A stretch of 48,201 bases of DNA, from NCBI GenBank assembly GCA_017467705.1, contig JAFUSC010000103.1, positions 1-48,201 on the forward strand. The letters run 5' to 3'. Made by a program: the position numbers and the translations under genes. This stretch comes from Prevotella sp. Lineage in GTDB: Bacteria > Bacteroidota > Bacteroidia > Bacteroidales > Bacteroidaceae. The notes under the pieces are model-generated. The model was not told the DNA's origin. It was given only the letters and a program-made list of their open reading frames with translations, and did no database searches. Shown piece after piece: positions 39,475-47,293 of the stretch; the first letter of the stretch is position 1, and every line of letters begins with the position of its first letter.

Positions 39475-41646
39475 ATGATTAACAGAGAACTACTCGATCC
39501 GCAGTCAATCGTCATTGTCGGCGGCTCCAACAATCAGCACAAGCCCGGCGGCGCCATCGTGCGCAACCTGATACAGGGCGGCTACAAAGGTACATTGCGC
39601 ATCGTCAATCCCAAGGAAGACGAAGTGCAGGGCATCAAAGTGTTTCACGACGTCAAGGAGATTCCGCCCACGGAGCTGGCGGTGCTCGTCATTCCGGCCA
39701 AGCTGTGCCCCGACGCGGCTGAGGTGCTGGCACGCGACAAGGGCGTGCGGGCGTTCATCATCATCTCTGCCGGGTTCGGCGAGGAGACGAAGGCCGGTGC
39801 CGCGCTGGAACAGCGCATACTGGACACGTGCCAACAATACGGCGCTGCGCTCATCGGCCCGAACTGCATCGGACTGCTCAACCGACAGCACCACTCGGTG
39901 TTCACGCAACCCATTCCGAAGCTCAACCCACAGGGCGTCGACTTCATCAGCGGCTCAGGCGCCACGGCGGTGTTCATTCTGGAGAGTGCCGTCATCAAGG
40001 GCCTGCAGTTCAACTCGGTGTGGTCAATAGGCAACGGCAAGCAGATAGGCATTGAGGACGTGCTGCAATACATGGACGAGCACTTCGACGCCGCACACGA
40101 CTCCCACGTCAAGCTGCTCTACATTGAGAACATCAGCAATCCCGACAAGCTGCTGTTCCACGCCGCCAGCCTCATCCGTAAGGGGTGCCGCATAGCCGCC
40201 ATCAAGGCCGGCAGCAGTGAGAGCGGCAGCCGGGCAGCCAGCAGTCACACCGGAGCCATTGCCTCCAGTGACTCAGCCGTCGAAGCCCTGTTCCGCAAGG
40301 CGGGCATCGTGCGCTGCCACTCGCGTGAAGAGCTGACCACCGTGGGCTGCATCTTCAAGAGTTTAGAGTGGAGAGAGGGAGCCCCCCTGTCGTCCCCCGA
40401 GGGGGACACGGATGTGTCAGGCGCAGCAAAAGCCTCCCCTCGGGGAGGTTTGGAGGGAGCTTGGAGGGTAGGCATTGTCACCCACGCCGGCGGACCGGGC
40501 GTCATGCTCACCGATGCGCTGTCGAAGGGCGGACTGAGCGTGCCCAAGTTGGAAGGGCCGGCAGCCGAGGAACTGAAGAGCAAGCTGTTCCCCGGTTCGG
40601 CTGTGGCTAACCCCATCGACATTCTGGCCACGGGAACGGCTGAGCAGCTCGGCACGGCCATCGACTACTGCGAACAACGGTTCGACAACATCGACGCCAT
40701 AGCCGTCATCTACGGCACGCCGGGACTGACCACGCTCTACGAGGCTTACGAGGTGCTGCACAAGAAGATTCTGGAGTGCAGGAAGCCCATCTTCCCCATT
40801 CTGCCCAGCCTCCACACGGCAGGGCCGGAGGTAGCAGAGTTCCTACAGAAGGGACATGTGAACTTCTCTGACGAGGTAACGCTGGCCACGGCGCTAAGCC
40901 AGATCATGCAGACGCCGCCCCCTGCCCCACCCGAAATTGAGCTGTTCGGCGTCGACGTGCCCCGCATCCGCGAAATCATAGGGAGCATCCCCGGAAATTC
41001 CGGAAAATCCGGACAACCCACAGCCCGTTACCTTGACCCTGACACCGTGCGGCAGCTGCTGGAGTGCGCCGGCATACCCATGGTGCCCGAAATGGTCAGC
41101 AACCGGAAAGAGGAACTCACCGACTTTGCCCAGCGCGTGGGCTATCCCGTCGTGGCCAAGGTGGTAGGCCCCATCCACAAGAGCGACGTGGGCGGCGTGG
41201 CACTGAACATCCGCACGCCCGAACATCTGGCATTGGAGTTCGAGCGCATGATGCAGATTCCCGACGCGAAAGGCGTCATGGTGCAAAAGATGCTGAAAGG
41301 CACCGAACTGTTTATCGGCGCCAAGTATGAGCAGCGCTTCGGTCACGTGGTGCTCTGCGGACTGGGCGGCATCTTCGTCGAAGTGCTGAAGGACGTGCAG
41401 TCAGGTCTGGCACCACTCAGCTACGCCGAAGCCTACTCCATGATACACTCGCTGCGCGGCTACAAGATTCTGCAAGGCACACGCGGACAACAGGGCATCA
41501 ACGAAAAGAAGTACGCCGAAATCATTGTGCGCCTCTCCACGCTGCTGCGCTTCGCCACGGAAATCAAGGAAATGGACATCAACCCGCTGCTGGCCGATGC
41601 CGACAACGTCGTAGCCGTCGACGCGCGCATCCTCATAGAGAAGTAA
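39475..41646 (+). CDS. ADP-forming acyl-CoA (acetate-CoA) ligase, alpha-beta fusion
   Basis: This 723-residue enzyme converts acyl-CoA, ADP and phosphate to the acid, CoA and ATP, a fermentative ATP-yielding step. It has a CoA-binding domain (residues 1-130; IVGGSNNQHKPGGAIVRNL), succinyl-CoA-ligase-like domains with GPNCIGLLN and SHTGAIASSD (the phosphohistidine site of the family), and a C-terminal ATP-grasp domain (residues 510-720; AKVVGPIHKSDVGGVALNI and MVQKMLKGTELFIGAKY). The ATG at 39475 is preferred over 39415, since the conserved N-terminus begins there. A GC-rich palindromic insertion adds about 34 residues at 297-331 and a 9-bp array adds residues 506-514 between domains. Confidence 0.9.
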   Translation: MINRELLDPQSIVIVGGSNNQHKPGGAIVRNLIQGGYKGTLRIVNPKEDEVQGIKVFHDVKEIPPTELAVLVIPAKLCPDAAEVLARDKGVRAFIIISAGFGEETKAGAALEQRILDTCQQYGAALIGPNCIGLLNRQHHSVFTQPIPKLNPQGVDFISGSGATAVFILESAVIKGLQFNSVWSIGNGKQIGIEDVLQYMDEHFDAAHDSHVKLLYIENISNPDKLLFHAASLIRKGCRIAAIKAGSSESGSRAASSHTGAIASSDSAVEALFRKAGIVRCHSREELTTVGCIFKSLEWREGAPLSSPEGDTDVSGAAKASPRGGLEGAWRVGIVTHAGGPGVMLTDALSKGGLSVPKLEGPAAEELKSKLFPGSAVANPIDILATGTAEQLGTAIDYCEQRFDNIDAIAVIYGTPGLTTLYEAYEVLHKKILECRKPIFPILPSLHTAGPEVAEFLQKGHVNFSDEVTLATALSQIMQTPPPAPPEIELFGVDVPRIREIIGSIPGNSGKSGQPTARYLDPDTVRQLLECAGIPMVPEMVSNRKEELTDFAQRVGYPVVAKVVGPIHKSDVGGVALNIRTPEHLALEFERMMQIPDAKGVMVQKMLKGTELFIGAKYEQRFGHVVLCGLGGIFVEVLKDVQSGLAPLSYAEAYSMIHSLRGYKILQGTRGQQGINEKKYAEIIVRLSTLLRFATEIKEMDINPLLADADNVVAVDARILIEK
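40380..40467. repeat. GC-rich palindromic elements inside the acyl-CoA synthetase gene
   Basis: The left hairpin GTCCCCCGAGGGGGAC (about 40392) and the right hairpin CCTCCCCTCGGGGAGG (about 40433) are joined by a segment with GTGTCAGGCGCAGCAAA. The first matches the element in the GH43 gene (42724-42808); the second matches those in ispH and the OMF gene. It encodes SSPEGDTDVSGAAKASPRGG. Confidence 0.85.
40991..41017 (+). repeat. 9-bp tandem array inside the acyl-CoA synthetase gene
   Basis: Three 9-mers: CCGGAAATT, CCGGAAAAT, CCGGACAAC. They encode GNSGKSGQP in the linker before the ATP-grasp domain and resemble the CCCGGAATC array of topB. Confidence 0.7.
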
Positions 41647-41655
41647 AGCGTGACA

Positions 41656-42186
41656 TCACTCCTCCCAGTGCAGCACGCTGCCGTTCTTGCGGGCAGGGTC
41701 TGCACCACGGAAATCCATAGAGTAAGGGCTTCCTGTCGTGGGGCTCTTACCTATATATAAATGCGTGCGCGTGGAAAGGAGCATGAAGTCATGATGCAGA
41801 TAGTCCTGCCACAGAAACTCCTCGGCCTTCGTCTCGTCCGTCGTCAGACGCACGTCGCCCGGCAATCCTTCGCCTACGACGAACACATAACGCCCGTCGG
41901 CACACTGGAGGATAACCTTACCCTGTCCGCGGTCAATGATGCGGAAACGGATTTGCGGGTCATCTGCGTCATGCAGGAAATCGGCAGCATATTCGTCAGT
42001 GTCATAAAGCAATCCATGGTCGAGGGCTTTCATGGGACGATTCGTAGCCAGATTGATGATGAAGACCGTCTTGCCATAGGGAATGTTGCCGCTGCGGTCG
42101 GCTTCAGGTTCTGTGACGGTAAAGTTGTCGAACTCGGCGTAGCCGCCGTTCTTTCCCTTATGGTTGAAGGCAAACAGGGCGTGGCG
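41656..42186 (-). pseudogene. C-terminal part of the GH43 protein, cut off by an in-frame amber codon
   Basis: This frame is exactly in phase with the GH43 gene and directly follows its TAG (42187-42189). It reads RHALFAFNHKGKNGGYAEFD, which continues the beta-sandwich that follows GH43 domains (typically 'F-x-G-x-R-x-A-L-F'). It then gives a domain of about 125 residues with FRIIDRGQGKVILQCADG and HLYIGKSPTTG, resembling a beta-trefoil or fascin-like carbohydrate-binding module. So the TAG is inside a formerly longer gene (984 residues with readthrough). The first internal ATG is at 42033, but translating only from there would cut into a domain, so separate expression is unlikely. Confidence 0.8.
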
Positions 42187-44610
42187 CTATCCTTGGAAGG
42201 TGATGAGCTGATAGCTCAACGGCATTTCTGCGCCTACCTGTTGGAAAGTCTGCCCGTCCAATGAATACTCATAGTGCGCTTGGTCATGGTCGAAGTCACC
42301 CACCATGCGGAGGAAGATTCTCCCGTCAGCTAAACTGATGGCCACGTCGGTGGTGTCGTTGGTACGCTGTTCGAAGCAGCGCAGGGTGAGCTGCTTGCCG
42401 TCCTTCACCATGCCGATCCATGAACAGGGCACGTTGATGTTACCCAGCCCGCAAACGTCGCCGTCCTTCATGCCCTTGGTGTAGAGCTCGACGGTGGTGA
42501 TGCTCGACGGACCGATGACGCGCTGTGTCAGGGTGTTGCGGGCCCACATCAGTTGTTCGGCAGGCATCGTCTGCAGGCGCAAACGGCCGTTCTTGATGCT
42601 CCACTTCGAGTCGTCAGGATTGTGATTCCACTGCCAGACAGGTTTGAGTGTTTTAGTGGAAAGTGGAGAGTGGAGAGTGGAGAGAGAATAGTCAAAGTCG
42701 TCGTTGCGGTCGTAAGGGGCATGAGCCCCCCCCCTTTCATCCCCCGAGGGGGACACATTACCCTGCCGCAGATCATTTGTGTCCCCCTCGGGGGACGAAG
42801 AGGGGGCTACCTGCGGCTTGAACCAAGTTCTCGGTGCCCGTCCAAGGTTGCCTTCCAGCCCCAGCATGGGCCAGCCGTCCTTCCACGTGATGGGGGCAAG
42901 GGTCGTGGTGCGCCCGATGGAGTGGAAGTCCATCATCAACAACGCCCACCACTGCCCGCTCTGGTCCTGCACGATGCCACCCTGATGGATGTTGGTGCAG
43001 GCCGTCGCGTTCTCGTCAACAGGAGTCAAGAAGAACGGAGTGCCGTCATGACCGATGCGGTATTGTTCACGAGGCACCAGAGTAAGGGAAGACGCATGGT
43101 AGCCGAAGGTCTCATCAGCCGTGATGACGCGCGTCTCGTAAGGTCCCCAGATGCTCTTCGAACGCGAACAGAGCGTGCGCCCGTTGGGGCTGTAGTCGGT
43201 GGAGATGATGTAGTACATGCCGTTGATCTTGTAGATATGATGCCCCTCGCCCACCGCCGAGCCTTGGGAAATGATGACGCGCTCTGTCTCCTCGATGGGG
43301 CCGCTCATGTCGGCCTTCAGCTCCGTGCAACGCACTTCGCCGTAGTTGTGAATGGCGTATATCTTGCCATCATCGTCGAACAGCACGGAGAGGTCGTAGA
43401 TGCGTCCCTGCATGTTGTGATGCTTCCACGGTCCGCGGATGTCCTTCGACGTGTAGCACTGCAAGCCCTTGCCGTTGATGTTGGAGAAAATGTAGAACTG
43501 CCCGTTGGCATAGCGGATGCAGGGTGCCCAGATGCCCTGACCGTAAATCTCCTGATGGTTCTTCAGCGAGAAAGCATCGTCAGGGCAGTCGAAGCGGTCA
43601 AAGCAATAGCTGACATTCTCCCAGTTCACGAGGTCGCGCGAATGGAGGATAACCAGCCCCGGCACGCTGTGCATGGTGGTGCCGGCCAGATAGTAATCGT
43701 CGCCCACACGAAGCACGTCGGGGTCGGAAAACTCATCGTAAAAGAGCGGATTGGTAAACGTTCCGTTGCCGTTGTCGGCAGTCCAAGAGAGAGCCTCCCC
43801 CCGCCCCCCTCCCAAGGAGGGGGAGGAGGTTTGAGCGGTGCATGGGGCAAGGAGCATGAACAGGAACAGCAGGGTCAGGAAGCCCTGACGCTTGAGCGTC
43901 TGGAAGAGTCCCTCTGACATGGCTTCATTGTCTTTCTTTGTATAGCGGATGTCGGTGAAGATCTGCGCCAGCGTCTCCTTCTGATTGATTTCACAGAAGT
44001 GACGGTTCTCTTCCAGCTGCTCCTTGGCGGTGTAGTAACGATCAATATCATCGGCAGAATAGTCGTGATAGGTCTCGCGGTGTACGAAACTGTCAGCGGG
44101 CAGACGGTCAGAGAGGGGCGGTTCTTCGGCGGGCCATCCTACGGTGAGCGTAGCCACGGGCATTGTCAGACGCGGCAGTTGCAGCGTGTCGATAATCATT
44201 TGGGGCATGTAGACCGTGGTGCCCAGATAGCATAGTCCCAAGCCCTCCTCTTCGGCAAGGTTACAGAATGTCTGCGTATAAAGCAGGGCGTCAATGCTGG
44301 CGTTGAAGAACGACAGCAGATTGTCGTAGCCCGGCTGCGCCTTGCGGTTCAGGCACCATTGCGTGGTGCGGTTGAAGTCGGCACAGATGGTCAGCACCAC
44401 GGGGGCCTGTGTCACCATCGGCTGGTTGAAGTGTGCAGGTGCCAGCCGCTGCTTCATCTCCTGCGAGCGTGTGACAATGACGCTGTAGAGTTGCAGATTG
44501 CCCATGGTCTGGGTACGTGCCGCCTCGGTGAGCAGCCGGTTCAGCAGTTCCTCACTCACCTCCCGATTGCTGTATTGGCGAATGGTTCGCCTCGTGTTAA
44601 TGGTCTTCAT
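42187..44610 (-). CDS. Nitroreductase fused to glycoside hydrolase family 43, truncated by an amber codon
   Basis: Residues 1-240 are a nitroreductase (TRRTIRQYSNREVSEELLNRLL start; YTKKDNEAMSEGLFQTLKRQGFL end, as in complete free-standing members). With no stop, the frame runs into a signal-peptide-like segment (TLLFLFMLLAPCTAQ, residues 246-260) and a GH43 domain. Its probable Asp base is Asp296 in FSDPDVLR and its Glu acid is Glu455 in GEGHHIYK. GH43 enzymes cleave xylan or arabinan side chains. An internal ATG at 43920 (Met231) would give MSEGLFQTLKRQGFL plus the hydrophobic core, a complete signal peptide. Palindromes and a 7-bp array sit at residues 258-273, 601-629 and 643-652. The gene ends at an in-frame TAG. 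Confidence 0.82.
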   Translation of the reverse strand: MKTINTRRTIRQYSNREVSEELLNRLLTEAARTQTMGNLQLYSVIVTRSQEMKQRLAPAHFNQPMVTQAPVVLTICADFNRTTQWCLNRKAQPGYDNLLSFFNASIDALLYTQTFCNLAEEEGLGLCYLGTTVYMPQMIIDTLQLPRLTMPVATLTVGWPAEEPPLSDRLPADSFVHRETYHDYSADDIDRYYTAKEQLEENRHFCEINQKETLAQIFTDIRYTKKDNEAMSEGLFQTLKRQGFLTLLFLFMLLAPCTAQTSSPSLGGGRGEALSWTADNGNGTFTNPLFYDEFSDPDVLRVGDDYYLAGTTMHSVPGLVILHSRDLVNWENVSYCFDRFDCPDDAFSLKNHQEIYGQGIWAPCIRYANGQFYIFSNINGKGLQCYTSKDIRGPWKHHNMQGRIYDLSVLFDDDGKIYAIHNYGEVRCTELKADMSGPIEETERVIISQGSAVGEGHHIYKINGMYYIISTDYSPNGRTLCSRSKSIWGPYETRVITADETFGYHASSLTLVPREQYRIGHDGTPFFLTPVDENATACTNIHQGGIVQDQSGQWWALLMMDFHSIGRTTTLAPITWKDGWPMLGLEGNLGRAPRTWFKPQVAPSSSPEGDTNDLRQGNVSPSGDERGGAHAPYDRNDDFDYSLSTLHSPLSTKTLKPVWQWNHNPDDSKWSIKNGRLRLQTMPAEQLMWARNTLTQRVIGPSSITTVELYTKGMKDGDVCGLGNINVPCSWIGMVKDGKQLTLRCFEQRTNDTTDVAISLADGRIFLRMVGDFDHDQAHYEYSLDGQTFQQVGAEMPLSYQLITFQG
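42656..42683 (+). repeat. 7-bp tandem array inside the GH43 gene
   Basis: Four heptamers, GTGGAAA then GTGGAGA three times. On the minus strand they encode SLSTLHSPLST. Confidence 0.88.
42724..42808. repeat. Inverted pair of GC-rich palindromes (REPIN-like) inside the GH43 gene
   Basis: The left arm 42724-42756 and right arm 42779-42808 are inverted copies ending in CCCCCGAGGGGGACAC and beginning in GTGTCCCCCTCGGGGG. The spacer is 22 bp. It encodes SSSPEGDTNDLRQGNVSPSG, similar to the insertion in the acyl-CoA synthetase. Confidence 0.92.
43792..43836. repeat. Single GC-rich palindrome inside the GH43 gene
   Basis: GCCTCCCCCCGCCCCCCTCC followed by CAAGGAGGGGGAGGAGG, a hairpin of the same general kind. 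It encodes SSPSLGGGRGEA just after the predicted signal-peptide cleavage site. Confidence 0.8.
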
Positions 44611-44651
44611 ATTTTCTTTCGCTTGGTCCGTAGTTTGTAAAGTTACGTTCG

Positions 44652-44659
44652 CAAAGGTA
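44652..44659 (-). promoter_or_regulatory. -7 box TACCTTTG for the nitroreductase-GH43 gene
   Basis: The plus strand reads CAAAGGTA. It lies 42 bp before the ATG at 44610 on the minus strand, divergent from the promoter at 44724. Confidence 0.72.
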
Positions 44660-44700
44660 CGGATAATTTCCGAAAACGGAAAATTTTACGGGAAAAATAG

Positions 44701-44731
44701 TTTGATATGTAAAATAAAAACAGTAACTTTG
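44701..44731 (+). promoter_or_regulatory. Complete -33/-7 promoter of the mini-RNR gene
   Basis: TTTG at 44701-44704, a 19-bp spacer, then TAACTTTG at 44724-44731. It is one of the two best full Bacteroidota promoters in the window. The next ATG is 40 bp downstream. Confidence 0.85.
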
Positions 44732-44770
44732 CAACAAAATAGCCCTGCCGCTCACTGAGGCAGGAGCAGA

Positions 44771-45502
44771 ATGATAAATTACCTCATTATGGAATCAACA
44801 AAAACATACACACAAGAAGAAGCGTTGGCAGCTTCAACAGCCTACTTCGGCGGTGACGAGCTGACCGCCCGCGTCTGGGTGGAGAGCTACGCCCAGCGTG
44901 ATAACGAGGGACGTCTGACGGAGTTGTCGCCGGAACAGCGGCTGGGCACACTGGTCGGAGAACTGGTGCGTGACGCAGCCATCAGGCGGAAGGCGGAGAA
45001 CGGTGCGCAGAAGAATTGGCAGAATCTGCACGCAGAAGTAACGGAAGTGCGACCACAGACATTAGAGTGCGACGTCGTACGCTTCCAGAACAACAAGGAG
45101 AAGTGGGTGGCTTTCGTCGGACTGCTGGACGGTTATCCCTACGAGATATTCACCGGATTGCAGGACGACGAGGAAGGCATCATGTTGCCCAAAAGCGTCA
45201 CAAAAGGCAAGATTATCAAGCAGCAGAACCCCGACGGAACCAAGCGTTACGACTTCCAGTTCGAAAACAAGCGCGGCTACAAGACCACCGTGGAGGGACT
45301 TTCGGAAAAGTTCAATCCCGAATATTGGAACTATGCCAAGCTGATTTCGGGCGTGCTGCGTTACCGTATGCCCATTGACCATGTCATCAAGTTGGTGGAA
45401 TCGCTGCAGTTGCAGTCGGACAACATCAACACGTGGAAGAACGGCGTTGAGCGTGCATTGAAGAAATACGTGAGTGACGGAAACGAGGTAAACGAAGAAT
45501 GA
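44771..45502 (+). CDS. Ribonucleotide reductase-derived protein lacking the catalytic barrel
   Basis: This 243-residue protein joins two ends of the adenosylcobalamin-type ribonucleotide reductase of Bacteroidales. Residues 12-75 (YTQEEALAASTAYFGGDELTARVWV) match its N-terminus, and 95-237 its C-terminal region: DVVRFQNNKEKWVAFVGLLDGYPYEIFTGL, then GYKTTVEGLSEKFNPEYWNYAKLISGVL and INTWKNGVERALKKYV. The roughly 600-residue catalytic barrel is missing, as is the final cysteine-rich zinc-type tail. Only one cysteine remains, so reductase activity is excluded. The frame is intact, a strong promoter precedes it, and its stop overlaps folB by 4 bp. An alternative start is the ATG at 44789; GGAG lies 4 bases before 44771. 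Confidence 0.8.
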   Translation: MINYLIMESTKTYTQEEALAASTAYFGGDELTARVWVESYAQRDNEGRLTELSPEQRLGTLVGELVRDAAIRRKAENGAQKNWQNLHAEVTEVRPQTLECDVVRFQNNKEKWVAFVGLLDGYPYEIFTGLQDDEEGIMLPKSVTKGKIIKQQNPDGTKRYDFQFENKRGYKTTVEGLSEKFNPEYWNYAKLISGVLRYRMPIDHVIKLVESLQLQSDNINTWKNGVERALKKYVSDGNEVNEE

Positions 45503-45879
45503 CGAGAATGCAGTCCTACATCTTTTTGCGTGATGTCCACTTCCATGCCTACCACGGCGTTCTCCCACAGGAGAAGACCGTCGGTTCGGAGTTCGTCATC
45601 AGCCTGCGGCTGGGCTACGACATCAGTCAGGCAATGCGCTCGGACAACGTGATGGAAACCCTGAACTATTCACAGGTCTATGAAGTGGTGAAGCAGGAAA
45701 TGATGCAGCCGTCCAACTTGCTGGAGCACGTGGCCGGACGCATTGTCCACACGCTCTGCAACGTTTTTCCTGACATCACATCCATAGACCTGGAACTGAC
45801 CAAAGTCAATCCCCCCATGGGAGCCGACGGCTGTCAGGCTGGCGTTGAGCTACATTTAATAAATGATAAAACTCAGTAA
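45499..45879 (+). CDS. folB: Dihydroneopterin aldolase
   Basis: FolB cleaves dihydroneopterin to 6-hydroxymethyl-dihydropterin and glycolaldehyde in folate synthesis. The 126-residue sequence has the family features FLRDVHFHAYHGVLPQEKTVG (residues 9-29), LNYSQVYEVVKQEM and LLEHVAGRI, with the C-terminal LELTKVNPPMGADG (catalytic-lysine region). Its ATG overlaps the TGA of the reductase-like gene, so translation is coupled. Pteridine synthesis fits the thyA-folA pair elsewhere in the window, though they are not adjacent. The start could also be Met4. Confidence 0.93.
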   Translation: MTRMQSYIFLRDVHFHAYHGVLPQEKTVGSEFVISLRLGYDISQAMRSDNVMETLNYSQVYEVVKQEMMQPSNLLEHVAGRIVHTLCNVFPDITSIDLELTKVNPPMGADGCQAGVELHLINDKTQ

Positions 45880-45907
45880 GAATGTTCAGTTTTTGCAAGA
45901 AAATTAC

Positions 45908-45915
45908 TACTTTTG
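45908..45915 (+). promoter_or_regulatory. -7 box TACTTTTG for the amidase gene
   Basis: TACTTTTG matches TAnnTTTG, 19 bp before the amidase ATG at 45935. The position 20 bp upstream reads TTC rather than TTG. Confidence 0.68.
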
Positions 45916-45934
45916 CAGCGTCAATTGGTGAGTT

Positions 45935-47257
45935 ATGGTAAAAAGAATCATCCTGTTCCTGTGGATAACCTTATGTCTTGCAGCGTCAGCAACAGCTGCA
46001 AGCAAGAAGTTTACACTGGTTATTGATGCCGGCCATGGCGGTCATGACGTAGGTGCACCCGGCGCCATCTCAAAGGAAAAGAACCTGACCTTGCGCTATG
46101 CGCTGGCCTTCGGACGCACGATTGAACGTAACTGCAGCGACGTAAAAGTGGTCTACACCCGTAAGACTGACGTATTCATAGAACTCTGGCAACGCGCAGA
46201 GATAGCCAACAAGGCGAAAGCCGACCTGTTTGTCTCCGTGCATATCAACGCGCTGCCCAAAGGTCGCGTTGCGCGCGGGTACCAAACTTATACATTAGGC
46301 AAGGGTCGCAACGGTACAGCCATCATCAAGAACCTTGACGTGGCTAAGCGTGAGAACTCCGTCATCTTGATGGAAGACAACTACAGACAGACCTATCAAG
46401 GCTACGACCCCAACTCGCCTGAAAGTGATATTCTCTTTGAATTCATCCAAGATAAGAACATGGAGCGCAGCGTAGAGCTGGCCAAGCAGATGCAACGGCA
46501 CATCTGTTCGTCTACCGGGCGCGCCAATCTGGGGGCACATCAGGAGAATCTGGCCGTGCTGCGTTTGACAGCCATGCCCGCCTGCCTGATGGAGTTAGGC
46601 TTTATTACGACGCCTGACGAAGAACAGTTCCTCAACAGCGACGAGGCGCTGAAGCTCTACTGCCAAGGATTCCTCAATGCGTTTCTGGCCTACAGAAACA
46701 AACTGGGACAAAGCATAACCGTACCTTATGAGCCCGAACCCCGCCAGCCTGTCGAGATTCCGTCTCTCATTCCGTCTCAGGAAGAGCCGACCCCTGCTGT
46801 AGAACAGCCACAGGCGCAGGTCGTAGAGCAACCGACAGCCACGGAGCCTGCTGCCACCGAGCAACCTGCTGTCACGGAAACGGTTGCCCGCACAGAACCG
46901 GAACATGTTGACACCCCATTGGTTGTCAAACCGGAACCGCCGAAGAAAGAGACAAAGCCTGATAACAATGCTGACGCAGACGCTCCGGTCTTCAAGGTGC
47001 AGATTACAGCCAGCAACACCAAGCTGAAGGCAAATTCACCAGAGCTTAAAGGGGTTAAGAACGTTGACTACTATCGTGACGGTGGCATGTATAAATACAC
47101 CGTGGGCGCTTCGACCAACTATAATGAGATCAGCCGCCTGCGCAAAGAACTGACCGACAAATTCCCCGAAGCATTTGTCATCGCTTTCAAAAACGGTCAG
47201 CGCTGCGACGTGCAACAAGCCATACAAGAGTTCAAGAAGCGAAAGAAAAAGAAGTAA
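45935..47257 (+). CDS. N-acetylmuramoyl-L-alanine amidase (amidase_3) with SPOR-like C-terminus
   Basis: This exported 440-residue enzyme cleaves the bond between N-acetylmuramic acid and L-alanine in peptidoglycan, used in cell separation. A signal peptide covers residues 1-21. The zinc amidase_3 domain (residues 26-250) has VIDAGHGGHDVGAPG, KEKNLTL (zinc Glu), FVSVHINAL and LMELGFITTPDEE (catalytic Glu). A Pro/Glu/Thr-rich linker covers 265-350. The last 90 residues (FKVQITASNTKLKANSPELKG, then YKYTVGASTNYNEISRLRKEL) look like a SPOR domain, which binds denuded septal peptidoglycan. The C-terminus is lysine-rich. An MlaD-like gene follows 36 bp downstream, a common Bacteroidota pairing. Confidence 0.92.
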   Translation: MVKRIILFLWITLCLAASATAASKKFTLVIDAGHGGHDVGAPGAISKEKNLTLRYALAFGRTIERNCSDVKVVYTRKTDVFIELWQRAEIANKAKADLFVSVHINALPKGRVARGYQTYTLGKGRNGTAIIKNLDVAKRENSVILMEDNYRQTYQGYDPNSPESDILFEFIQDKNMERSVELAKQMQRHICSSTGRANLGAHQENLAVLRLTAMPACLMELGFITTPDEEQFLNSDEALKLYCQGFLNAFLAYRNKLGQSITVPYEPEPRQPVEIPSLIPSQEEPTPAVEQPQAQVVEQPTATEPAATEQPAVTETVARTEPEHVDTPLVVKPEPPKKETKPDNNADADAPVFKVQITASNTKLKANSPELKGVKNVDYYRDGGMYKYTVGASTNYNEISRLRKELTDKFPEAFVIAFKNGQRCDVQQAIQEFKKRKKKK

Positions 47258-47293
47258 AGTTCAAACTAATAAATATAAAAAGAAACAACTGAC

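Noticed and set aside
42187-42189. Amber codon reassignment
   Set aside because: TAG clearly ends trmB, thyA, ispH and the MFP gene, so a changed genetic code is not supported.
42553-43917. 454-residue open frame antisense to the GH43 gene
   Set aside because: No recognisable motif; low-complexity Val/Arg/Ala composition typical of an antisense shadow.
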